From assembly GCA_041855735.1 (NCBI GenBank), contig JBHAEV010000072.1, forward strand, positions 1 through 12,936: a stretch of 12,936 bases of DNA, given 5' to 3'. This DNA comes from CALALP01 sp041855735. Lineage in GTDB: Bacteria; Bacillota; Clostridia; Lachnospirales; Lachnospiraceae. Position 1 is the stretch's first letter, and every line of letters starts with the position of its first letter. Below, one piece after another: positions 6,237-12,004 of the stretch. The notes beneath the pieces are model-generated. The model was not told the origin of the DNA. It did no database searches and saw nothing but the letters and a program-made list of their open reading frames with translations. The position numbers were made by a program, and so were the translations under genes.

Positions 6237-7976
6237 CTATTCATTTGCCTCAAGCCCGATAAATCGGTTTTCGATAACATCAAACATTCCTCGGGCGGTG
6301 ATTTTTAATTCGGGAATTACATTCAAAGACATAAAAGTCAAGGTCATAAGCGGCTCTATCTCGGGATTTACCCCCAATTCACGGATCGCCGTATTGTGAA
6401 GACTGACCAGTTTTTCCGAAACAACTTCCCCTTCGAGATCGCTCATCAGACCTGCCACCGGAAGCGGAAGCGATTCGATAACATGCCCGTCTTTTACGAT
6501 TACAAATCCTCCTTTCTGTTTTATCATTGCATCAATCGCCACTGCCATTTCTTCATTGCACACACCCACACAGATGACATTGTGGGAATCATGTGCAACC
6601 GATGCGGCGATTGCACCACATTTCATGCCATAATTCTTAAGGAATCCGAGACCGATTTTGCCGGTTTCATGATGCCGCTCCAAAACCGCACATTTCACCA
6701 CATCAATCTTTGGATCAAATTCAAAATCATTTTGCGAATTTTTCCGGATCTCTACCACCGCTTTTTTGGAAAGCACCTCCCCCGGCACCACCTCAATGGC
6801 ATAAATCTTGTTTCCGGTAAGATTCATAACCAGTTTGTCCTCGGAAAAATCCTTGATGTGCATTGTGCCGCTCACCGAAGCGATATCCGTCTTTTCGATT
6901 TCTTTCAAATAAGTATTTCGCGATGCGACATGTTCGCCGTCGATGAATACATCCCGCACTTGAAAGGACTCCAAATCCTCAAATATCACCAGATCCGCTT
7001 TCTTGCCGGGCGCAATCATCCCCCTGTCTTCAAAATGATAGCAGTCCGCCACATTGACCGTAGCCATCGCGATTGCCATAATCGGATCGATTCCCGCCTT
7101 TACGAGCATCCGTAAATGATTTTCCAGATGCCCTTCCTCGATGATCGTCTTCGGCTGACGATCATCCGAACAAATCAAACAACGCCGGAAATTGAATGCG
7201 GTAATACCGGGTGCAAGCTGCTCCAGATTATGACAGGCGGAACCCTGGCGAAGCTGCACATACACGCCTCTCTCCAGTCTGTCCTTCATCTCTTCCAATG
7301 TCGAACACTCATGATCCGTTTTGACTCCCGCGCAGATATAGGCATTCAAATCATAACCGTATACATTCGGACTGTGCCCGTCAATCACCTTGCCGTAATG
7401 CTTGGCGAGCAAAACCTTATCCAGCACATCCTCATCCCCCTGCCGAACCGCCACATAGTCCATCAGTTCCCCCAGTCCGGGCGAGAACTCTTGGCAGATG
7501 GAATCCACCATGTCCTTTGCTTTGATGATTGCTCCGGCATCTTCGATCGCCGTCGCGGGTACACAGGAGGGAACCATCAGCTTTACGCAAAGAGGCGTCG
7601 CTTTTGCGGCCTTTGCCATATAATCAAAACCTTCGATGCCGCATACATTTACGATCTCGTGCGGATCCGCAACCACGGTCGTCGTTCCGTGCGGTATCAC
7701 CATTCTGCCGAATTCTTCCGGCGTGCAATAAGACGATTCGATGTGAATATGCGCATCCATCAGTCCCGGAGAAATGTAAGCACCTTTTGCATCGTATTCC
7801 GTCTCCCCGTCGTATCGACCCAGACCGACCACATGCCCGGCTGTGACTGCCACATCCGCCTGCAGAATTTTTCCGTTGCACACATCCACCACACTGCCGT
7901 TTTTAATGACCAAATCCGCTTTCACTCTGCCCGATGCCGCATCAATCATACGTTTCAATTCTTGTTTTGTCATCAT
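6237..7976 (-). CDS. ade: Adenine deaminase
   Basis: A cytosolic metal-dependent amidohydrolase of 579 residues that converts adenine to hypoxanthine plus ammonia. The amidohydrolase metal site is visible as DAHIHIESS (His76, His78), followed by GTTTVVADPHE (about 97-107), IDGHSPNVYG, the TDHE segment and CSDDRQP with the catalytic Asp. The C-terminal domain typical of AdeC (from about residue 400) is complete. Start: two adjacent ATG codons at 7976 and 7973, with AGGAG 6 nt before the first. It is preceded by a promoter with a palindrome and by a guanine-class riboswitch. The AzgA-type permease follows 160 nt downstream. Together with the xanthine-type permease and selenium operon it suggests purine catabolism rather than salvage only. 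Confidence 0.96.
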   Translation of the reverse strand: MMTKQELKRMIDAASGRVKADLVIKNGSVVDVCNGKILQADVAVTAGHVVGLGRYDGETEYDAKGAYISPGLMDAHIHIESSYCTPEEFGRMVIPHGTTTVVADPHEIVNVCGIEGFDYMAKAAKATPLCVKLMVPSCVPATAIEDAGAIIKAKDMVDSICQEFSPGLGELMDYVAVRQGDEDVLDKVLLAKHYGKVIDGHSPNVYGYDLNAYICAGVKTDHECSTLEEMKDRLERGVYVQLRQGSACHNLEQLAPGITAFNFRRCLICSDDRQPKTIIEEGHLENHLRMLVKAGIDPIMAIAMATVNVADCYHFEDRGMIAPGKKADLVIFEDLESFQVRDVFIDGEHVASRNTYLKEIEKTDIASVSGTMHIKDFSEDKLVMNLTGNKIYAIEVVPGEVLSKKAVVEIRKNSQNDFEFDPKIDVVKCAVLERHHETGKIGLGFLKNYGMKCGAIAASVAHDSHNVICVGVCNEEMAVAIDAMIKQKGGFVIVKDGHVIESLPLPVAGLMSDLEGEVVSEKLVSLHNTAIRELGVNPEIEPLMTLTFMSLNVIPELKITARGMFDVIENRFIGLEANE

Positions 7977-8052
7977 TCTCTTCTCCTGTTTTCCTGAAAT
8001 TCATCCACGAAGCGTTACGATTTTATAAAAAAAAATCACAAAAATGACAATC

Positions 8053-8082
8053 ATAAATTTTCGTACAAAAAAGAAAACTTAT
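8053..8082 (-). promoter_or_regulatory. Candidate expression-platform hairpin of the ade riboswitch
   Basis: In the minus-strand RNA ATAAGTTTTC (8082-8073) can pair with GAAAATTTAT (8062-8053), ten pairs including one G·U, with a 10-base loop. The first arm is the 3' strand of aptamer stem P1, so the two structures exclude each other. A U-rich stretch follows from about 8050 to 8020. If this hairpin acts as terminator, ligand binding would turn ade ON. The stem is AU-rich, so termination strength is uncertain. Confidence 0.4.
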
Positions 8083-8139
8083 AGTTAATCATTATGGTGA
8101 TTTGTAGAAACGCCTGCCCAATCGCAAGCCTATATAAGT
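8077..8139 (-). ncRNA. Purine riboswitch aptamer, guanine class, upstream of ade
   Basis: The minus strand reads like the xpt-type purine aptamer. P1 is ACTTATA (8139-8133) paired with TATAAGT (8083-8077). P2 is GCTTGC/GCAGGC around loop GATTGG. The J2/3 core GTTTCTAC (8111-8104) is identical to the canonical core. P3 is AATCA/TGATT around loop CCATAA. J3/1 then reads ACT, whose C (8084) is at the specificity position that pairs with guanine (U in adenine riboswitches). GG in L2 and CC in L3 can still make the loop-loop kissing pairs. Both loops are one nucleotide shorter than in xpt and P2 is one pair shorter. It is about 100 nt upstream of ade, in the same orientation. Confidence 0.82.
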
Positions 8140-8181
8140 GTTAAAGCTCTATTCAGTTGTGCCATGCTGTAGTATATGAAC

Positions 8182-8210
8182 ATCATAGCACCGAAACGCC
8201 GTTTCGTAAA
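8182..8210 (-). promoter_or_regulatory. Promoter of ade with a 15-bp palindrome in the spacer
   Basis: On the minus strand TTTACG (8210-8205), a 17-nt spacer and TATGAT (8187-8182) place transcription start near 8175, about 36 nt before the riboswitch. The perfect palindrome CGAAACG-C-CGTTTCG (8192-8206) fills most of the spacer and touches the -35. It looks like a repressor operator. Confidence 0.6.
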
Positions 8211-8335
8211 GCTTTATTGTATATTATTCCTTATTCTAATTTTTGAATAACGCTTTATTATGCATTTATGTACAAAGCACTTTCCTTATGTATAAAAACT
8301 TGTTTGAAATCAAAATATTTTTTTTGACTTTATTA

Positions 8336-8344
8336 TGTTATAAT
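8336..8344 (+). promoter_or_regulatory. Extended -10 promoter of rsmD
   Basis: TGTTATAAT matches the extended -10 consensus exactly (TGn-TATAAT). No good -35 is seen at 16-18 nt; a TTGACT at 8324 is too close. Transcription would start near 8351, giving a leader of about 88 nt. Confidence 0.55.
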
Positions 8345-8368
8345 GAGGTCAAATGTACTGTCCTGCGC

Positions 8369-8412
8369 ATGGATGGCTGACCGGGAATGCCCGTCACGGC
8401 AAAACTGTCCAT
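8369..8412 (+). promoter_or_regulatory. Nested hairpin in the rsmD leader
   Basis: ATGGA (8369) can pair with TCCAT (8408), enclosing a tighter stem: TGA, bulged C, CGGG, loop AATG, CCCG, TCA (8378-8396). There is no T-tract after it, so it is not a terminator. Function unknown. Confidence 0.35.
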
Positions 8413-8438
8413 ACGATGGGATTGAGGAAGGAGGCGTT

Positions 8439-9002
8439 ATGAGAGTTGTCGCAGGAAAAGCAAAGGGGAAATTATTGTTGGCTCCGCCGGGAAAAGATAC
8501 CAGACCGATAACAGCCATGATGAAGGAGGCATTGTTCAGTATGTGGCATTTCTCGCTTCCCGGTTCCGCCTTTTTGGATCTGTTCGCCGGAAGCGGAAGC
8601 ATGGGCATCGAAGCCATTTCCAGAGGCGCCAAAAAAGCGGTATTCGTGGAAAACCATCGAATTGCCGTCGATGTGATTCAAAAAAATATCGTAAACTGTA
8701 AATTTGACCGGGAGGCCGAAGTGTATCAGGATGATGTGTTTCGCCGGATCCCGCTTCTGTCCCGCCAAGGGGAACGCTTTGATATCATCTACCTGGATCC
8801 GCCTTTTACCGTTTCCTCCATATTCATACCGGTTATGGAAACATTGGCAAAAGAGAATATTCTGAATCCGGACGGTGTCATTGCCATCCGTTCGGAAAAA
8901 AACTTTGACATGCCCGACGCTTTCGGCGACCTGGTCAAATACAAAGAGAAAAAATACGGCATCTCCGTCATTCATTTTTACCGGCTCGGTGATGCACGAT
9001 AA
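8439..9002 (+). CDS. rsmD: 16S rRNA (guanine966-N2)-methyltransferase
   Basis: RsmD methylates G966 of 16S rRNA with SAM during small-subunit assembly. The 187-residue protein begins MRVVAGKAKGKLL, as the family does. It carries the SAM-binding motif LDLFAGSGSMGIEA (about 46-59) and the catalytic DPPF (D120-F123) preceded by IIYL. The start at 8439 follows GGAAGGAGG at ideal spacing; a longer in-frame start at 8343 overlaps the -10 and is not plausible. It is the only plus-strand gene and converges on the YolD-like gene with a 16-nt gap. I see no terminator in that gap, so the two transcripts may run into each other. Confidence 0.95.
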   Translation: MRVVAGKAKGKLLLAPPGKDTRPITAMMKEALFSMWHFSLPGSAFLDLFAGSGSMGIEAISRGAKKAVFVENHRIAVDVIQKNIVNCKFDREAEVYQDDVFRRIPLLSRQGERFDIIYLDPPFTVSSIFIPVMETLAKENILNPDGVIAIRSEKNFDMPDAFGDLVKYKEKKYGISVIHFYRLGDAR

Positions 9003-9018
9003 AGCGTAGATTTCGGAC

Positions 9019-9249
9019 TCACCCCTCCCTTGTGCACAAGAGGAAGTTGATATACTCTTCATCCCAACTGTGTTCCTCTTCAAACTCCATCCTGTCCTTT
9101 TCCTTCTCTTTTACCGATTCCTCATGTGCCGTGAGGGCGGCGAAGGGTGCAAACCTTGCCGCCCTGTCTTTCATACTCATCCGCCCCTTTTTATGCGGAT
9201 AAACCGGATCCATCGAAATCATCTCTTCCGCAATCTCCCTTCGTTTCAT
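9019..9249 (-). CDS. YolD-like small protein of the SOS module
   Basis: A 76-residue protein with the YolD-family core GRMSMKDRAARFAPFAALTAHEE (best blocks RMSMKDRAARFAPF and AALTAHEE), followed by a highly charged Lys/Glu helix. YolD-like proteins occur beside UvrX/YqjW-type Y-family polymerases and are thought to modulate them, loosely comparable to UmuD. The start at 9249 has GGAGG 5 nt upstream; an in-frame extension to 9297 has only a weak site. It lies 51 nt after the polymerase gene on the same strand and would be transcribed from the LexA-controlled promoter at 10946-10951. The order polymerase-then-YolD is the reverse of the Bacillus yolD-uvrX order. Confidence 0.8.
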   Translation of the reverse strand: MKRREIAEEMISMDPVYPHKKGRMSMKDRAARFAPFAALTAHEESVKEKEKDRMEFEEEHSWDEEYINFLLCTREG

Positions 9250-9300
9250 CCTTTCCTCCTCACATATTTTCGATCGTTCTGTCCGCTTTTGCCCCATCGG

Positions 9301-10908
9301 CTACTCTCTGTGTCCGCCGATCTGCCGGTTCCTGTCTCTTGCCGTGGCGCCCTTTTGAAAACTGTACCCTCGAAGAATCGCATTTTTCCCGTGTTTCTTC
9401 TTTATTTCCAGAACCGCCTTTTGCAGCTTTTCCTCTCTTTGCTCGCATTGCGCATGACTGTCGGTTCCCCCCGATGTCACATCAAAAAAGGATTGGAACG
9501 CCGTACTGCCGGCTTGCCGCGATGCCCCGGAACAAAACTCCAGCCTTGTTGCGGCAATATGGATTCGACGAATCCATAAATTCTTTTCGGCAATCTGCTC
9601 GAACAATTCGACCGCTTTTCGTATCAGACGGTTCGCCAGATTCGTGGAAGGTTCAATGCGGATACTGCCATGTCCGGACTTCGGCACCGGCCTGCCGTAA
9701 CGATCCGGTTCCGTGTCTTTCCCGCCTTCCCTTGCAGCATCATAACCGACATCAATGACCAGCATGGATGTCATATACTTCTTCTCCGTCAAACGAAACG
9801 CCATCTTCTCCGCCATCTCCATGACAATGATTCTTGCCATCTCAAAGGTATACGGCTCACCAAGGACTTGACCGGATGACAGACTCCTGGCGGACGGAAT
9901 ATAGCTCTTCACATCTTTCAGAGTCACCGGCTCGATCCCCCACGCATGGTCCATCAAAATCTCCGCATTCACACCGAATAAACGGTATAAAAGTCCCGCA
10001 TTGTAATAGTCTTTTTCCCCTCCGACGGAACATCTTGCAATATCCCCGACGGTGTACAAGCCGTGTTCGTTCAATCTCTTTGCGATCCCGGCACCGATGC
10101 CCCAAAAATCGGTCAGAGGCAGGTGTTCCCAAAGTGTACGGCGAAACTGATAGGGATCCAGAAAAGCGATCCTCGTACCGCGCTCATCCGCCATGGAACG
10201 TTTTGCCACAATATCCATGGCAATCTTCGACAGGTACAGATTTGTGCCGATCCCGGCGGTCGCCGTGATTTTGGTGTCGGAGTATACGTCCAACAACATC
10301 TTTCGCACCAATTCTTTCGCACTCAATCCGTAAATCTTTAAATAAGGGGTCAGATCGATATATACTTCATCAATGGAATATGCAAAAATATCCTCCGGAG
10401 AAACATATTTCAAATAGATATCGTAAATCCGCATACTGTAATCCACATACAATCCCATCCTCGGTACCGCTATGATAAAGTTGATCTTGCGATGCCCGTC
10501 CTTTTGCAATTCCTTCAAACTCATGGACTTTGCAATCTCTTCGACAATGGCGGTCTCCGCTTTCCCGACCGTCTTTTCATCCCCCTTTGGCAGATCTGTC
10601 TCCGTCGCACGACTTTCGCGATAAATCGCATTGTACCGGTTAATCTCTTTGAGGCTCTCATCCCGAAACCCCCGTACCCTTGACCGGTTCAGGCGGTTCA
10701 CCGTCGCAATCACTTCAAACAGTCTCGCACGTCCCGAAATCCCGAAAGACTTCAGCGCCGGAGACGCCGCAAGACAGATCGTCTTATCGGTTCGAGCCGC
10801 ATCCGCAACCACCAGATTCACATCCAGCGGATCCAACCCCCTTTCCACGCATTCCACGGAGGCAAAAAAGGATTTTAAATCAATCGCGGCATAAATCCTC
10901 TCTTCCAT
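9301..10908 (-). CDS. Y-family DNA polymerase (UvrX/YqjW/UmuC-like translesion polymerase)
   Basis: A 535-residue error-prone polymerase for DNA damage tolerance. The palm begins YAAIDLKSFFASVE with catalytic Asp10. The second metal site is SIDEVYID with Asp180-Glu181. A helix-hairpin-helix follows (WGIGAGIAKRLNEHGLYTVGDIA, about 269-291), then the little-finger domain. The C-terminal tail ILRGYSFQKGATARDRNRQI is characteristic of the clostridial branch, where it usually reads close to this. All catalytic acidic residues are present. The start at 10908 has AGGTGGG 5 nt upstream; the extension to 10989 covers the promoter and LexA boxes and was rejected. A YolD-like gene follows. Expression is predicted to be SOS-induced. 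Confidence 0.93.
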   Translation of the reverse strand: MEERIYAAIDLKSFFASVECVERGLDPLDVNLVVADAARTDKTICLAASPALKSFGISGRARLFEVIATVNRLNRSRVRGFRDESLKEINRYNAIYRESRATETDLPKGDEKTVGKAETAIVEEIAKSMSLKELQKDGHRKINFIIAVPRMGLYVDYSMRIYDIYLKYVSPEDIFAYSIDEVYIDLTPYLKIYGLSAKELVRKMLLDVYSDTKITATAGIGTNLYLSKIAMDIVAKRSMADERGTRIAFLDPYQFRRTLWEHLPLTDFWGIGAGIAKRLNEHGLYTVGDIARCSVGGEKDYYNAGLLYRLFGVNAEILMDHAWGIEPVTLKDVKSYIPSARSLSSGQVLGEPYTFEMARIIVMEMAEKMAFRLTEKKYMTSMLVIDVGYDAAREGGKDTEPDRYGRPVPKSGHGSIRIEPSTNLANRLIRKAVELFEQIAEKNLWIRRIHIAATRLEFCSGASRQAGSTAFQSFFDVTSGGTDSHAQCEQREEKLQKAVLEIKKKHGKNAILRGYSFQKGATARDRNRQIGGHRE

Positions 10909-10926
10909 ATTTTCCCACCTCTTGAT

Positions 10927-10940
10927 CGAACTTTTGTTCG
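10927..10940. promoter_or_regulatory. LexA (SOS) box 1
   Basis: CGAACTTTTGTTCG is a perfect 14-bp palindrome matching the Gram-positive LexA consensus CGAAC-N4-GTTCG. It covers the predicted transcription start of the Y-family polymerase gene (near 10939). Confidence 0.88.
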
Positions 10941-10945
10941 TTTTT

Positions 10946-10951
10946 ATTGTA
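10946..10951 (-). promoter_or_regulatory. -10 element of the polymerase promoter
   Basis: On the minus strand TGC-TACAAT forms an extended -10; the -35 region (TGGAAC or nearby) is weak. The element sits exactly between the two LexA boxes. Confidence 0.6.
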
Positions 10952-10959
10952 GCATACAT

Positions 10960-10973
10960 CGAACAAAAGTTCC
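10960..10973. promoter_or_regulatory. LexA (SOS) box 2
   Basis: CGAACAAAAGTTCC matches the LexA consensus in all but the last base. Its centre is 33 bp from that of box 1, close to three helical turns, so two LexA dimers would bind the same face of the DNA and bracket the -10. Confidence 0.82.
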
Positions 10974-10994
10974 AGTATTTTTTCAACAAGGATC

Positions 10995-11037
10995 AAATAC
11001 GGGCAGGATGACCGTATCCGCCATCCTGCCCGTATTT
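10995..11037 (-). terminator. Strong hairpin after the GlsB-like gene
   Basis: AAATACGGGCAGGATG (10995-11010) pairs perfectly with CATCCTGCCCGTATTT (11022-11037) around an 11-base loop, a 16-bp stem that reaches the stop codon of the small membrane protein gene. The minus-strand tail after the stem has only three T residues within the stem end, so termination there relies on stem strength; the plus strand has a better T-rich tail (TTTTACTTTTTG). It probably separates the osmotic-stress operon from the SOS promoter and may act in both directions. Confidence 0.75.
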
Positions 11038-11297
11038 TACTTTTTGTTTTTTGCAACGGCATTCAAAATCTTCAGAAGAATCACCGCGCCCATCACCGCC
11101 ACCAGGAAACTGTAGAGATTAAATCCTGTGACCCCTTTCAATTTGAAAAGATTATTTGCAATAAATCCGCCGACAAACGAGCCGACAATGCCCGTAGCGA
11201 TGTTGGCAAACAAACCCATGGAAGAATTCTTCCCGACAAGCCTGCTTGCAATCCAACCCGACAGCGCTCCAAAAATCAACCACGAAAACAAACCCAT
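11037..11297 (-). CDS. GlsB/YeaQ/YmgE-family small membrane stress protein
   Basis: An 86-residue, almost entirely hydrophobic protein with three predicted membrane helices (about 3-20, 28-48 and 60-80). The family patterns FGALSGWIASRLVG near the start and NIATGIVGSFVGGFIAN in the middle are present. Homologues are transglycosylase-associated-like proteins linked to general stress; the biochemical role is not known. GGAGG lies about 6 nt before the ATG at 11297. It starts 23 nt after the BusR-like regulator and probably shares its transcript, which points to a role in osmotic or envelope stress. Ends in a strong hairpin. Confidence 0.88.
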   Translation of the reverse strand: MGLFSWLIFGALSGWIASRLVGKNSSMGLFANIATGIVGSFVGGFIANNLFKLKGVTGFNLYSFLVAVMGAVILLKILNAVAKNKK

Positions 11298-11320
11298 TAT
11301 ATGCCTCCTTTTTTAAAAAA

Positions 11321-11941
11321 TTACTGACTCAAAAAATCCAAGACCCGTTCTCCGACATGCCCGTCTCCCACAACCATAAGAATATCACCCTTACGGAATC
11401 TGGTATAGGCTCCCGGAGAAATGATCAGCCTGCCTTCTCTTTTTATTCCGACAATTGTTCCGCCCGTGTTCTGCCAAAACTTGCTTTCGGAAATGCTTTT
11501 GTCAATGCAAAAGGATGTCCCCGGCACATCCACTTCCACCGGTGTCAGAGGCTGTGTACTTTTTAAACGATGAGAATATTCCAGAATCTTGTTCATGTTT
11601 TCCACGATTTGTTTGTCAATCTCCGCCCTCTCGTTCAAAAGCGCATAAACATTTCTCTCCAAATCTCTCACGCTTTCCAGATGCGCAAAACGATGGATGT
11701 AGTGAAGCGCTTTCTCCTTGGAAATGACTACGGTACCGCTTCCTTTTGTCGATTCCACAATTCCGACATCTTCGAGGATTTTCATCGCCCTGCGGATGGT
11801 TTCCGGAGAAACATGATATTCACCTGCCAAAACGGATCTGCCATACAATTTATCCCCGGTTTTCAGTGTGCCGTCATAAATTCGATGTGCCAAATCAATG
11901 GCAATTTTCTCATAGGCAGGAATTTGTACTTTTTGTTCCAT
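11321..11941 (-). CDS. BusR-like transcriptional regulator (GntR winged helix plus RCK_C/TrkA_C domain)
   Basis: A 206-residue two-domain regulator. Residues about 8-75 are a GntR-type winged helix (YEKIAIDLAHRIYDGTLKTG, then SPETIRRAMKILEDVGIV and the wing STKGSGTVV). Residues about 85-125 form a likely coiled coil. Residues about 130-206 are an RCK_C/TrkA_C domain (GTIVGIKREGRLIISPG, then FRKGDILMVVG). This arrangement is that of BusR, which in lactococci and streptococci binds c-di-AMP through RCK_C and represses a glycine betaine transporter. The gene lies 63 nt after such a transporter here, which supports the assignment. The start at 11941 has GAGGTGA. An extended -10 at 11969 may give it its own transcript. 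c-di-AMP binding is inferred from the family. Confidence 0.87.
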   Translation of the reverse strand: MEQKVQIPAYEKIAIDLAHRIYDGTLKTGDKLYGRSVLAGEYHVSPETIRRAMKILEDVGIVESTKGSGTVVISKEKALHYIHRFAHLESVRDLERNVYALLNERAEIDKQIVENMNKILEYSHRLKSTQPLTPVEVDVPGTSFCIDKSISESKFWQNTGGTIVGIKREGRLIISPGAYTRFRKGDILMVVGDGHVGERVLDFLSQ

Positions 11942-11968
11942 ACTTCACCTCAACTTGATACTGGCTCT

Positions 11969-11977
11969 ATCGTAGCA
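11969..11977 (-). promoter_or_regulatory. Candidate extended -10 promoter of the BusR-like gene
   Basis: On the minus strand TGC-TACGAT resembles the extended -10 used at the polymerase promoter; the -35 (TGTGAT) is poor. Transcription would start near 11962, some 20 nt before the start codon. No terminator is evident after the transporter gene, so read-through is also likely. Confidence 0.4.
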
Positions 11978-12004
11978 TATTTTGAGAAAAAATCACAGGA
12001 AAAT

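Larger units (their letters stand above)
7977..8438. other. Divergent intergenic region between ade and rsmD (462 nt)
   Basis: This gene-free stretch holds, from left to right: the ade ribosome site and riboswitch expression platform (7977-8076), the purine aptamer (8077-8139), the ade promoter with palindrome (8182-8210), an AT-rich stretch without recognised features apart from a repeated CTTTATTATG (8211-8323), the rsmD promoter (about 8336-8344) and a structured rsmD leader to 8438. Confidence 0.7.

Noticed and set aside
7116..7997. Long plus-strand open frame opposite ade
   Set aside because: It is the antisense shadow of a clear adenine deaminase gene and has no recognisable domain. 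The same holds for plus-strand frames at 803-1483, 1716-2470, 2872-3687 and 11570-12598.
8343..8438. N-terminal extension of RsmD from the ATG at 8343
   Set aside because: It overlaps the TATAAT element, has no ribosome site, and the extra residues do not resemble the family; GGAAGGAGG precedes 8439.
9003..9018. Bidirectional terminator between the convergent rsmD and YolD-like genes
   Set aside because: The gap is 16 nt and only a loose five-pair GGTGA/TCACC pairing spans it, with no T-tract.
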